Of a DNA stretch of 64,000 nucleotides, positions 24,290-41,758 are shown in pieces (the first letter of the stretch is position 1; every line of letters starts with the position of its first letter). Made by a program: the position numbers and the translations under genes. The stretch comes from Charina bottae (lineage: Eukaryota; Chordata; Lepidosauria; Squamata; Charinaidae). The stretch covers positions 25,385,001 to 25,449,000 of the forward strand of contig JALMGJ010000015.1 of NCBI GenBank assembly GCA_023362775.1, in the 5' to 3' direction. The notes beneath the pieces are model-generated. The model ran no database searches, was not told the DNA's origin, and was given only the letters and a program-made list of their open reading frames with translations.

Positions 24290-27200
24290 TTTCCAGCAAG
24301 CCTATTGATGTTGAGGGAAAAGGCATTTCTGTCAGCCCCTCCCTTGATTGTTATCCTTGCCCCCCCCCCCCCCGCTCCTGAGTGCGAGGCCTGTTCAGGC
24401 GTTCCTGCCCTTTCGGTTGTTTGGCTGTGCCCGCTGGCATGACGTGTGGAGCGGGCAGCGGGGGCCGGTGCCCCTGCCTTCCAGCTCTGCTCCCCTTTAA
24501 GCGAGCGTCCCGGGGTGCTGTCTGGGCTTCTCCCGAAGATGTTTGTCCTTCAACAGAGAAGGTCAAGTAAGCACACTCACGCAGGATTCAGAGATAATAT
24601 GTAGCCATGGTTTGCTGAACAAGCCATTCCGGCCTGGTTGACACAACATGCCAGGCAGGGTTTATATAACCCGCTGTGAGTGAGTTCACACATCGAACCT
24701 AGTTAGAACCAGATTGAGGCTTGTGTCGTGTGTGAATCCAGCCATAAACCTGGTTTAGAATGGAAATGGATGTGTGGAAATGCCCCGTTAAATTGGTCAG
24801 TGGCTTCGAGGGAAAGAGGACTAAATGGTGGTGGGAGCCTTTTTGCAGCATGAGAATGCTGCATAGCCAACAGGATGTCTGTCTTCATCACCCAAGCTGC
24901 TTCAAAAGGTGGTGAGAACTGCAGAGCAAAGTCACGTTCCCAGGACAGACCCGGAGGCCGAAGCAGAGCTGTACGGAAACCAGTTGGGTGGTCAGAAGTC
25001 GCTCCAACGACCATCTCACCAGAAGGTTCTTCCAGGGAGAATCGGTGGGGCCCCCGGTTGCAGAGGCAGCTGGGGGGGAGCCAGCTTCCAGGTTCCATGC
25101 CTGCGGATGCCGCTGGGCTCCTGGCCCAGAGCTCAGAGCAGACTGCTCCCCGGAGGCAGGAATGACAGAGGCGCTCGGACTGGCCCACTTCGGGCCCCCT
25201 CTTTGAGCAAAGTGGCACAACGGCCTCTCTTTGAAGTCCATCTGCCCCACTTCCTGTCAAAGGCTTCATTGATGGAGCAGCTGGGACTCTTGCGGCTCAG
25301 GCAAGGAAGAGCAGCAGCTCCCGAGATGGATGTTAACACCCTCTTCTGCCTCCCTTACAAGACACCCCCCTCCACAGCCGCCAGCCCGGTTTCCATGCCA
25401 CCAGCAACATTTCAGCTCCTTGGGGCTGTAGTTATGACATCTTGCCACTTTTTAATTTAAAAAAAACCCTTTTACCTGACTAAAAATTTGGACTTGGTTC
25501 ATTAGGAAAAAATTAAAAAAAACAATAGATACAAATACGGTTGGACTTTTCAGTCTCGGTATTTTGTAGAGACCTTTTGTGGGAGGGAGGGAGGGGGAAA
25601 TGGTGCTGGATCCTGGGCCTGCTTGGGCCGGCTGCTGTTCTGCAGTGGGGGGCGGTCTGCGGAAGAGCCCCCCCGTTTTGGAATGCTTGATACCTCTACA
25701 GCCCCCGGGTGGGCCCACGTTCCGCATGCAGGAGTCTTCCCACCCTTTCTCACCCACCCATCCGCAAGGTTGCTTATAAACAGGGTAACCCCGGCAGATT
25801 GCAAAGCTTGGGAAGAACCCCAGGATAAGAGGGCTGCCACCATTACTGCGCTGGGCACGTGCCTGTTTCCAGCGCTTGGAGCTCCCGGGTCACGCTCAAC
25901 CCACGCACCTGAGGCCCTACTTAAGTTGCCTGCCCTCCCGATAGCCGAGTCATGGGCGCTCCGCCACAGGCTCCTGCCTTTTGAGCAGCCGAGCCGGAGA
26001 AAGGAAACGGCCCACAGAGCGACCAGGAGGCCTCCGGTTTTGTTGGGGGCCAAACCGCAACTTCAGCTTTGTTGCTGAGCTTCTTCTGGAGAGAGATTCA
26101 GAGGGCCCATTTGGTGCCTTATCTTTGAAAGGCCGGCTGCCCCGTTGCTGCATTCAGGCCAAAGGGAAGTCTTTTCCTGGAGCAACGGAAGAGGATTAAC
26201 CTGCTTCTCCCTGTTGTGTATTGGTAAATGCAAGGAATGTCAAATGCTTATCACTTAGTGCGTTCTTTGGTTCATTGACAGATCTCTCCTCAGTTTTCCA
26301 GTTCTCAAAGTCTGTCCTGTACAGAGCCCTTGCCCATTGACGTGTTTTTCATGTCTGCGTAGCTTCCAGATTAAGGAAGATGCTGTGAGACTTGAAGGAT
26401 AACCAGACTGCAGGTTCCCTGATCTCAATGGAGAGGGGGGCCTTCCGTTGCTCTGACCCCCACCCCCCCACCAGTGGGCTACCACGGCTGCCTGCCCTTG
26501 GTTGTCCTCGCCAAAGGCATCTCTGGACAAATGGGGGTCTCGTGGTGTGCAGTCAAAGATCTCTGCAGAAAGTATTGCTCCATAGGAACCGAGGGGTGAA
26601 GCATACTAACCCAAAGGTTTGAGAGTTCGGGAGTTGGTTTTTCAGAGGGGGTTGCTCCCCAACAGCCGGTAGACCTGCTTCCTGACTTACAAAGGTATCC
26701 CTTGCTGGCCTCGTCCCTTAGCTAATGGACACCGGCCTCTAACTAACCAGCAGCTTTGCTGGGCCTCGGTCCTCTCCATCATCTGCTCTTTGACCCTTTC
26801 TGTAGACAAGGGGAGCTGTGGGAGCTGTCTGAGATACCCCCCCCCCCCCGAATGCTTCTATAAGAGATGCTTGTTGACTGACCTCTAGCCTGGACCAAAG
26901 GCATGCACAGCAAAATCAAATCAAAACCTTTAGGCCGGAGAACACTACAGTAAAATACATAAACCTATAATTATTCATGAAACTAAAATGTAGACATAAA
27001 ATATAAATACATAAATTGCTTCTCGGCCTTTTGGCTAAGATCGAGTGTGTACAGGAAACGTAGGCCTGTGATTGATCCATCTGGCTTACGTTGATGGCAC
27101 CTGGAAGCTTCTTTCCAGATGAAGTGATCACCTTCCCCAGTTCCCTTCTCCATCATAAGTGATCACTTGATCACTCCAGGGTTCCAGTAAAGGTGGCCGT

Positions 27201-28440
27201 TTGGCTCTTTTGCACCGGGTGCACCCTAGGCAGCCATGTCAGTTAGCATGATCTAGAGGTTACGGTGCATTCGTACATCTGGACAGGCAGAAAAGTTATC
27301 CCGAAATGTCTCTAGAGATCCATCCTCAGAAGAATATTGACTACTAATAGAATTACATGCCATCATAATAAACTTACAAAAATAGACTCAGAAGTAGATT
27401 GCGCAAGAATATGGCGAGTCTTTCAAATTCCTCAGGGCAGAGACCTTTTACCAGTCACCACCATCCAATTAAAAAAGGGGGGGGGTTGCTGCTGCCCACA
27501 TTAAAAAAAAGGTGAGGGGGGTCAGAAAACTGGCTGTGTAGAAGCCTAGAAAAAGGCAAAGCTCTCCTATCAATATATGGTGCATGTGTAGATAACACAA
27601 GAAGTTATTCAGTGGAAAATGCCAAACCAGTTAATACAGGGTCTCATGTAAGTAGAAGAAAGGCCCAATCTGTTACTTAAGGGTATTCTGAACGCGACAG
27701 GAACCACGCTGAAATAAAGGGTAATGAAAAGACCAGCATATCAGATATGGTTGACGCTATCCTTGCGACAACCTGGTTCAGCACCAGCGTGGCCAAGCGA
27801 TCTCCGCTGCCAGCCGTGGCCCATGTCCCACTGCTCCACCTTGAAAGCCCAGGCGAACTCTTGTTCCTGGTTCTGTACTTTGTCTTCCGGAAAGGCCATC
27901 CCACTGTCCGTGTGTTTGTGGAGGCAAAAGCTCACCCTGACTTTAAGGGCTGTTTCATAATATCTCCCTGCCATTCAAAGTGCCGGCCGGCGCCTGACTT
28001 GTTATCATGTGGATCACCCTCCGCCTCTCTGCTAAAGGAGGAGCCGAGTCTATTCCTTTAAAAAAGGGACAAGAGTTCTTTCTTTGCTGTAATTTTTTGC
28101 TAATCAGTTTTGGAGGCAGAGACAAATTCAACAGCTATAACGTTAGGAAGGAAGCCAAGGAGAACTTTGACATGGACACAACACTTCCCAAGAAAGATGC
28201 CGGTGGGATTGTTCTCCTTAGCTGCACAGGCTGAAGAACAAAGGAGACCTCCAGAAACCAACGACAGGAGAAGAAAAGCCAAGAAGCTGGCACTTTAGGG
28301 TCCTTGGACTGGCGTCGCACCAAAGAAGTCCTTGTGGAAGCTCACCTATGCGCTGCTGGCTTTGCTGTCCCGAACCCTTGGTGGGAGAGCAGGTGATCGC
28401 ACAGATCTGATACTTCCTGGGAGGAAAAGTGCTGACAGAA
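24290..28440. other. TCF25-MC1R intergenic region
   Basis: I recognise no protein-coding gene. Contents are a MITE-like stretch at about 24596-24755 (AGCCATGGTTTGCTGAAC and GTGAATCCAGCCATAAACC), A/T-rich DNA near 25450-25560, several C-runs, and the U2 fragment at 27015. Enhancers for MC1R could lie here, but nothing specific is visible. Confidence 0.55.
27015..27049 (+). ncRNA. U2 snRNA 5'-end fragment (pseudogene)
   Basis: ATTGCTTCTCGGCCTTTTGG, followed by CTAAGATCGAGTGT, matches the first 33 or so bases of vertebrate U2 snRNA with two substitutions. The Sm site and remaining stem-loops do not follow. It is a truncated retro-derived copy or part of a U2-chimaeric repeat, not a functional gene. 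Confidence 0.8.
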
Positions 28441-28457
28441 GAACCTGTAGCCTACAG

Positions 28458-28564
28458 GTGAGTGTTTGGGACAGGCTAATTAAATACCTGCATTCATCTA
28501 AAATCACTTCGGAAGAAAAGCTCTTTCAAAACCTGTGTCCCCCCCCTCTCTTATTTTTCACCAG
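28458..28564 (+). other. MC1R: Possible short intron in the MC1R 5' UTR
   Basis: A strong donor (CTACAG|GTGAGT, intron from 28458) is followed 107 nt later by a pyrimidine tract and CAGCAG (AG at 28564 or 28567), just 21 nt before the MC1R ATG. A CTAAT branch-like word lies between them. This is inferred only from splice signals. Confidence 0.4.
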
Positions 28565-28585
28565 CAGCCCCACAAAGCGTTCAAG

Positions 28586-29527
28586 ATGCCCGAGTCATCA
28601 TCACCGAGGCTGCATTCGGACTTCTCCAACAGCACCACTGATCTTCTTGCCAACTGGACCAATGAGACGTTCTGTGCAAGTGACCAGCAAGTGGTAATCC
28701 CTAGTGAACTCTTCTTGACCCTGGGGGTGATGAGTTTTGTGGGGAACTTGCTGGTGGTGGCGGCCATTGTCAAAAACCGGAACCTCCATTCACCCATGTA
28801 TTATTTCATCTGCTGCCTGGCTGTTTCAGACATACTGGTGAGTGTCAGCAACCTGCTGGAGACCCTCTTCATGCTCCTCATAGAACATGGGGTGCTGATC
28901 ATAGAGCCCACGGTAGTTAGGCAGGTAGACAATGTCATGGACATGTTGATCTGCAGCGCCTTGATGTCTTCACTCTCTTTCCTGGGCGTCATCGCCATGG
29001 ACCGCTACATCACCATCTTCTATGCCTTGCGGTATCACAGCATCATGACCATCCAGCGGGCCGTGATCCTCATTGTGGCTGTGTGGCTGATCAGCAGCGT
29101 CTCTAGCATCCTCTTCATTGTCTACGACAGCACCGCCGTCATCACGTGCCTGGTGGTCTTCTTCCTCTCTGTGCTGACCCTCATTGCAGGGCTGTACATC
29201 CACATGTTCATGCTGGCACACCAGCACGCCAGGCAGATTTCTACCATGTACAGCAAACAGCGTGCCCCCCAATTTACCAGCATGAAGGGGGCCATCACCC
29301 TCACCATCTTGCTGGGGGTCTTCTTGATCTGTTGGGGACCCTTCTTCCTACACCTCATCCTCATCCTCATCTGCCCCAACCGTCCTGCCTGCAAGTGCTA
29401 CTTCCGCTACTTCAGCCTCTACCTCATCCTCATCATCTGCAATTCAGTGGTGGATCCCATAATTTACGCTTTCCGGAGCCAGGAGCTCAGGAGAACGTTG
29501 AAAGAGGTGGTCCTGTGTTTCTGGTGA
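28586..29527 (+). CDS. MC1R: Melanocortin 1 receptor, intact single exon
   Basis: A 313-aa class-A GPCR in one exon. It couples alpha-MSH and ACTH to cAMP in pigment cells and sets the eumelanin level. The ATG at 28586 has A at -3. An upstream in-frame GTG at 28535 is not a credible start. Visible landmarks are three N-glycosylation sequons near residues 15, 23 and 26, seven hydrophobic segments, GNLLVVAA in TM1, Glu92 (NLLET), DRY at 139-141 in [23 protein letters not shown] in TM6, DPIIYAF in TM7, and a C-terminal Cys311 typical of the palmitoylation site. The chicken constitutive change E92K is absent, so a ligand-regulated receptor is expected. No stop or frameshift is present. TUBB3 follows in the same orientation, as in other amniotes. 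Confidence 0.97.
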   Translation: MPESSSPRLHSDFSNSTTDLLANWTNETFCASDQQVVIPSELFLTLGVMSFVGNLLVVAAIVKNRNLHSPMYYFICCLAVSDILVSVSNLLETLFMLLIEHGVLIIEPTVVRQVDNVMDMLICSALMSSLSFLGVIAMDRYITIFYALRYHSIMTIQRAVILIVAVWLISSVSSILFIVYDSTAVITCLVVFFLSVLTLIAGLYIHMFMLAHQHARQISTMYSKQRAPQFTSMKGAITLTILLGVFLICWGPFFLHLILILICPNRPACKCYFRYFSLYLILIICNSVVDPIIYAFRSQELRRTLKEVVLCFW

Positions 29528-32300
29528 CAGAGAAGGGGAGGCTGGTCCCTTGGGACACGGTGCAGGCCTCAGGCGGTCACCCTCACCCCAAATAGGGTGG
29601 CTGCCTTGCTGTCCGGGTGCACTAGGAAGGGCCAGCAGATGGCTATTTGGGGGTGACACAGCGCAGGAAATAGTGGAGGATGCTGCGCTTTCGATTTCTG
29701 TCTTTGGAAGAGCTCGGACGTCCTGCCTCCCTCCCTCTCATAGCCAGCTGGGTGCCCATTGGATGCCTACAAGCTGGAGCTGAAAACAGTCACCTTGCTG
29801 GAATCTGCCATAATCTGTCTCTTCTTTCCTCTGCTGCCTCCTGTTGTTCCTAGCAAATGCTGCCTTTTGGTTCCCAGGGGCTCTGCTTAGTCCCAACTGG
29901 CCAGCCCTCTCCCTCACAAACAGGTCAAGTCCTGCTCTCAAAGTGGCGGGCAGAGGGAGGGGGCTTATTCTGTGAGGGGCTACAACAGAGGAACTCAGAG
30001 AATAAGGAAATGATCCAGCAGCCGCTTAATTCCACTTTTCGCTTGGGCAGGATTTATACTTTACGCTAGCAGTTTGAATGCAAATACCTTTCTGTACAGG
30101 ATGGCTGTTGCTTCTTACTAAAAACTAAAGTTTGAATTTCAGGTGGCTCAGGATGTTTTTTGGCAGATCAGCGCACTTCCTTCCTTTACATTTTGCAGGT
30201 TCCTCTCTCTATCATCATCAGCGATGCCTGCAAAGTTCATTTAATTTTGCCAAGCAAATGCCCCCCCCCCCCCTGTTGAAAGGTGAAAAGTATCTGATAC
30301 CATTCAGTGGCCTGAAGGGCATTGGGGGAGGGAATACAGAGGGAAATGCCAGCGAAGCACAACAGATCAGCCACAAGAGTTGGGGACCAAAGTAAGAATT
30401 GGGGCCTCCGATCTGCAGCACCCTTTTTAATCTTAGCGTATTTGTGTCTGTTGGACTGGTTTTTAGTACAGACTCCCTGCAAGCCATTTTAGAGGCACCA
30501 GTTTTTTCCCAGCATGATGTTTCCCAAGGGCATATTTAAAATTCTACTTTGATCATCGACAAGGCTAGTCTTGCAGATGTGAACCCACTCAAGAAGTTAG
30601 CGTGATGGGTAAATTGAGTCTGAGGTCCCTCCTCGGAACGGGGAGTCCCGTTTGCCGAAGGGGACAAGCAGGCTGCTTCCCAAGGTGTGGCAGAAGACGA
30701 CGGGGTTTGTCTGCCTGCCTGCTTGGATGCACTCAGTCCCAGGGTGCCTGGCAAAAGGAAGGTGGATTTCAGCTACGACTGTGGGGAGGAATCAAGGGTG
30801 TTGGTTTGGGTGGGCAGGAGGAATCTGGGTAGTTGAGGTCCATCTTCTATACTTCCACCAGGATTTTATTTCTCTTACCTGAAATATAATTCTTGCAGGT
30901 TGTTCCTATGTACACGGGAGATAAAAGGGCTTGCAATTGTTAAAAGGCAGGGAGGTCCTTTCAGGGCACTCCCCAGTCTGGCTGCCGTGTTGTGGGGGTG
31001 TCTGCCTCTCTCCTTGGGGTCCAGCCAAGCCTTTGGAATAGAACGTTTCGGCGAAACAGATGCTCCTCAGCAAGGAACCCTTTGCAGCGTGTTACAAAGG
31101 ATCCTCCAGGCAGCAGCTCCGGGTGAAGCCGGGCATGCCGCACCCTTGCATTCTGGACTGACTCAGCACGCACCAACCACGCACACTCCTGGGCAAAGGG
31201 TTCAGTCTCGCCTGGCGCTCCGGAGACCCTTCTCTCTGCCGGACCCTGAAAGGTTGGCGCCCTCTGCTGCGCGAAGAGGACCTTCTTGGGCCCTCTTTGT
31301 CCTGCTGTGTGAAAGGCCTGCGCTGGTCCTGAGCTCTCCAACTCAGCGGCAGAGGTGCCCCCCCATCTCCAGCTAAGGCTGGGAAACCCTCCTGGATGAA
31401 ACATGCGCACCCTTGAGGAAACGTCATTGGGCCTCCAGGTTGGTTGGGGTTCAGTTCCTGGAGGCAACCGGAGGTCTGAAGGAACAGGAGGCCGGTGGCT
31501 TCCGAAAGGCAGGCCGAAGGGGAAACCAAGCCCCTCCAGGGGCTCTCCTCCCCACCCGGGGTCCCAGCGACCCTTCCCCTGCAAGGGCGCTCCCTGGAGC
31601 AGCGGCTACACCCGCATTGTGATCTCAAACGCCTTTTATGACTGTATTTTGCTAGTCTCCCTGACTGCGGGAAGGCCCCGATCATCTCCGGGCTGCTGGG
31701 AGAGGGAGGGAAGCGTAACTAAGGGGCCCCTTGGTTACACGAGTGCAAGAAAGGGTTGTGTTTTGCAGTTGCACAGAGGGTTAGCGAGGAGCTGGACGGT
31801 TGCTCCAGAAGTGGCTGAAGGAAGGTACGTGGGGAGAACGAAAATGAAGAGGAACATCAAGGGTGTCCACCGGGTATGGTAAAAAAAGTAAAGATGGCGA
31901 CCAAAACAGTGTGGCACACATAAAAAAGGATGGAGCTTCAATTGCTCTGTCAGGGCTGCCATCTTGACTTTTTGACCATGCCCGGTGGGCACCCCTGCTC
32001 ATTGCCATCTGATGCTAATGAGTGTGTGCCATTCACATTCTGGCCTTTGTTCCACCATACCCTTATGTCAGTCTCTTCCACTCTTCTTTCCCCTCTCTCG
32101 CCCTTCCTTCCTTCCTTCCTTCCTTCCTTCCTTCCTTCCTTCCTTCCTTCCTTCCTTCCCTCCCTCCCTCCCTCCCTCCCTCTCCCTCCCTCTCCCAGCA
32201 GTCTGGCTGCCTTCTGATCTTCCCACCCCTCCCTTCTAACTGGGGGGCAGGCGAGGCACAATAGGAAGCGGGGAGGAGATCCCGCCGGGCAGCAGGTCCC
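29528..32300. other. MC1R 3' flank / MC1R-TUBB3 intergenic
   Basis: No gene seen. By eye I find no AATAAA or ATTAAA between the MC1R stop and the TUBB3 CpG island. The first AATAAA is at 33202. A (TTCC)n/(TCCC)n pyrimidine tract runs from about 32098 to 32195. Confidence 0.55.
32098..32195 (+). repeat. (TTCC)n-(TCCC)n polypyrimidine microsatellite
   Basis: About 14 TTCC units pass into TCCC units, giving an almost pure pyrimidine strand of roughly 100 bases. It is immediately upstream of the TUBB3 CpG island and open on one strand only because of the simple repeat. Confidence 0.9.
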
Positions 32301-33573
32301 AGAGCCAGCCTCGCCTCCAAGGCTGATCAAGAGGCTGAGGAGGGAGGCGTCGTTCCCGCAGACCTTGGCGGCGTAATGGCGGGGCTTGCCGGCGAGAAGG
32401 CGCGGGAGGAGGGCGCGCGGGAAACCTTCCCCTCCGACGCCGTCGTGCTCGGAATCGTGCCCGTTAGCAGCGCCGCGGCGAGCGTCCGCGGAGGGGAAGG
32501 AGGGCGAAGGAGGCGCCCCGGCCCTCGCAGGCCAGGCAGCGGCATCGGCAGCGGCGCGGTTCTTGCTGGGGCCCCGTGCAGCTCGCGCGGTCCCGCTGAG
32601 GCCCCGGCGTGTCCGCGGGGAGCGGCAGCTCTGCCTTTCCGGCTTCGCCCCTCGGCCCAGCCCCAAATGCCGGCTCTCGGGCCTTCTGCGCAAGGGGCAG
32701 AGGTCAGCGTCGGCACGCGAGCCTTTGTTCCCCTCCGCAGGGGCTGCCCCGGCGCAGACACAAAGGAGACGGGGGCGCGGTCCCTCCTCCTCCCACCCGG
32801 AAAAGCGGGCGGGGGACTCTGCTTTCCGGCCGGGCTTCTTTGGGATGCTGGCGCCCGAACAAAGGCGCGGAAGAGGAAGGGAGCCGCCCAAGCTGGGCTG
32901 CGGCGCTCGTTTCTCCCGCTGCCCCCTCCCCCCACTACAGGCAAGCGGGGCTTCTTCCCCCGCCGCTCCGCTCCGCACCTGCCCCAGCGCCCAGCCCCTC
33001 CTCCCTCCTCCTAAGGCTGCTGTTCCCGGGACAAAAGCCCAGTCGCCCACTCCTCCCCGCGCGCGCCGGCCTGGCTGCGGACCGCTCCAGGGGCCACGGG
33101 CTGGGAATTCCTCGGCCACCAAGAGCAGCCCCGAGGGGCAAAACGCTGGAGTCGCACCGCTGGGCAGCCTTTCGGCTCCGGGGTCGTTCGCAAAAATGCG
33201 CAATAAAAGCAACTGAAAAGAAAACAAAGGGGGCCCGCCCCAACCAGCAGGGTGGAAACAGCGAACGGAACCAAAGTTCGGTTGCAGTCCCGCTCCTTCT
33301 CTGGAGCTGCAGTTCCGCGCCGGAGGGGGGCACATGCGGGAGGGGCTGCGTACTACGGAGGAAGCCCTCCGCACACGCTCAGGAGCGCTCTCTTCTCCTC
33401 CGGCAGGGCTGTGGAAGACGGACCCTGGAGCGAGGCATCGCTTAGTAGCGGGGGAGGAGGCAAAGCGCCCCCATCCCCAGGGGGCCGAGCCCCGCGCCGC
33501 CTCCTGGCCTCGTGCAAGCGCGGCTGGTCCTGATGCTGCAGGGCCGGTGCAGTATTTTGCAGCGGCGCCTCCG

Positions 33574-33758
33574 GATTGGCCGAGCCTCCCGCGGTGACGT
33601 CAGCGCCCAGCCCGGGTGCAGCAGGCGCCCCCGATAAAACCCGCCGGCAGAGCCCGGCCGCCTCCTCCAATCGCTCCGCGCCCACCGCTCCTGCCGCTGC
33701 CCGCTCGCCCGCCGCCTCCAGCCCACCGCCGCAGCAGCAGCCCCGCCGCCGGTGCAGC
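33574..33758 (+). promoter_or_regulatory. TUBB3: TUBB3 core promoter and 5' UTR in CpG island
   Basis: The CpG island spans about 32300-34500. A consensus CRE palindrome TGACGTCA lies at 33595-33602. An inverted CCAAT (ATTGG) lies just upstream near 33575. A TATA-like ATAAAA at 33634-33639 precedes the ATG by 120 bases. This would put the start near 33660-33670 with a 5' UTR of about 90-100 nt. Confidence 0.65.
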
Positions 33759-39544
<5,786 letters not shown>

Positions 39545-39822
39545 GGGGCCTGGGTGGCAACCAAGACACGGTCCCGTGGCCCACATTCATCTGCCAACTT
39601 TGTTCCCCATTTGCTGAGTTTTAGGCAACCGGCTTCTAGCTGCTTCTGATCCAAGGGTTCCAAAACTTAAAAATTCAGTATTTGACCATCTTTTCCCCCT
39701 GCTCCTCAATCTCCAGTTTTATGAGTTAGTGCAAATCCCTCTGTTCGTCACTTTGATAACTTCAAGGACCCTGTTCTTTACTTTTTACTGGTCTGTGTCT
39801 ATTTTTATGTTTTGGAATACTT

Positions 39823-39828
39823 AATAAA
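39823..39828 (+). terminator. TUBB3: TUBB3 poly(A) signal AATAAA
   Basis: ACTTAATAAATTTATTGCTG about 280 bases after the TUBB3 stop, followed by a TGTGGGCTGTCTG GT-rich stretch. Confidence 0.9.
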
Positions 39829-40068
39829 TTTATTGCTGTCCAGATTGTGGGCTGTCTGCTTTCTACCACTTGGAGGGTTGGGTGGCTGGGTCAGGAAATA
39901 CGGAAGTTTGAGATGCCCGTTCCTTTGTTCCCTGTTTGGGTGAGCTCACCTCTCTGGGAGGCAAGATATGATGCCTAGAGATACTGTATGCCCTGAGTGC
40001 TTCCGGGAACCCAGCATTGCCTCCTGAGAGGAGACACCCAGGAATGGCTGGTTGGGACCATCTAGACC

Positions 40069-40323
40069 AGAGCTTTCCAAACTGTGTGTCGCGACATGTT
40101 AGTGTGTCGGCTGCAGTGTCTGGGTGTGTTGCGGCTGCTGCCTCTGAGCCCTGCCAGGATTCTGCGCAGGTCCTAGTGCCTGCCTTGTGCCTTGCTGCCT
40201 CCAAACCTGCTGTGATTCTGCGCAGGTCCTAGTGCCTGCCTTGTGCCCTGCTGTAAGAGTGTGTCGAGAAATGATGCATGTCTAAAAAGTGTGTCACCAA
40301 CATGAAAAGTCTGGAAAGCTCTG
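40069..40323. mobile_element. hAT MITE with terminal inverted repeats and target duplication
   Basis: The ends are CAGAGCTTTCCA and TGGAAAGCTCTG, perfect 12-bp inverted repeats that continue imperfectly (ACATGTTAGTGTGTC against GTGTCACCAACATG). The flanking octamers ATCTAGAC (40061-40068) and CTCTAGAC (40324-40331) differ at one base. Inside, a 34-bp segment starting GATTCTGCGCAGG is repeated 56 bp apart (40158 and 40214). Confidence 0.88.
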
Positions 40324-41758
40324 CTCTAGACTGTCACAACCTGACTGCAGCCTCTGATAGCCAGCAGCAATCTCTTTACCTGCTCGTGGTCACCAGCCAG
40401 AAGATGCTGAGCTGTTTGAGCCCAGTCCCTGCAGGCCCATCCCTGGCTCTTGCTGAGAAAGTGGCCTCTGCTTGCATAGTGTTGATGGAAGGGCTGCCTG
40501 GCAGGTTCTGGAGACAAGTCAAAGGGACCAGGGGCTGGATGCAAGGAGTGTGATCTGCTTGTAGGGCAAAGGGATCACTGTCCTGGCCTCTTCTGTGTCT
40601 GCCATGGGGCAAGAGCGGGAGGTCACTTGAGTCGAACCGCGTGGGTCAGCAACGTTAGCAGCATCCTTGACCTTGAAGTTTGGATTGGCTGAATATGTAC
40701 AGCAGACCTGAGATAGGTGGGATGGGCTACCTCAGGTTAACCTGCCTCCATCCTCTCGGAACAACTTGCCCTGCAGGTGGGAAGAGGAGGCATTTCATGA
40801 GGAAAAAAATCTCCCTCTCTAGTAGCCGTTGCCATGTTCTCAATGCCCTTCACTTTATACCTGTCCTGTGGGTGAGGAGGCTGCCGCGTCTGGGCAAGTC
40901 CCCACCTTCCTTTCCTGCCGCCCCTTTGAGGTTCCTTCATTTTTGCTGCCAGGGAGAAGCACAGCGCTCCGGTCGCTCGGGCTCTCCGCCTCCCTGTGCT
41001 ACGGCCTGAGTTAGCAGTGGCTTCTGTGCCGGTCCTTCGCCGTTCTTCATTCGCAGAGACACAAGGAGCTACCTTTTCCAGGTCCACTGAGCCCAGAAAG
41101 GTTGGTCACTGAGGAGAAGCAGCTCCTGGGGTTTCAGAGAAGTGTGAAAGAGCACATTCTGCCCATTGCTCTAGAGAAAATGTTTCTCAGCGGGTGTGCT
41201 TTGCTTAAAGCACTGAGGCCCAGGGGCGCCAACGACATTCTGGCTTAGCCTGTGCGAGTCTGTTTCAGGAAACCATCAAGGATCTTCTGGTTGCAAGTCT
41301 TCCTTTCTGCCACGGTCTTTCTTTAGGAAGGCAGGCTGGGGGCGAGTGAGCAGCCCAGCACCCCTGGGGCTGTGTCAAAGGGCCCAGCAGTCCCCTTCCT
41401 CCCTCTGGCCAGGCGGAGCTTCCATCCCATTCCTTCCCACGGGAACCCTGATGCACACCACTGAGGACGGCACCCGGCTGTCTTCCCCCCCCCCCCCGGT
41501 CTGTCCCAAGGAGGGAGAGCCATGGCTGCAGCACGGGGAAGGCTCCCTGGAGGGGGGGTCAGAAAGGTCAAGACGGCACTTGCAAGTGATGCACACGTGT
41601 AAAAGGAGTTCTGTCTGACAAACAGGGGGAGGGAGGGAGGGAGGGAGGGAGGGAGGGAGGGGGAGAGGCAAGATCAGATTTATTTACTGAATGTGTATCT
41701 CCACCAGTAGCACAAGATTCACGCTGTTGCTTGAATAAAAACAGGAAAAATAATTTTC

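Noticed and set aside
28535..28585. N-terminal extension of MC1R from a GTG codon
   Set aside because: GTG is not a normal vertebrate start, the 17 extra residues do not resemble MC1R, and the region looks like a 3' splice site. The ATG at 28586 fits.
31950..33374. Minus-strand open frame of about 474 codons
   Set aside because: Lies in the TUBB3 CpG island and a TTCC microsatellite. Low-complexity Gly/Arg/Ala/Pro composition, Lys/Glu repeat end and no recognisable domain. High GC explains the lack of stops.
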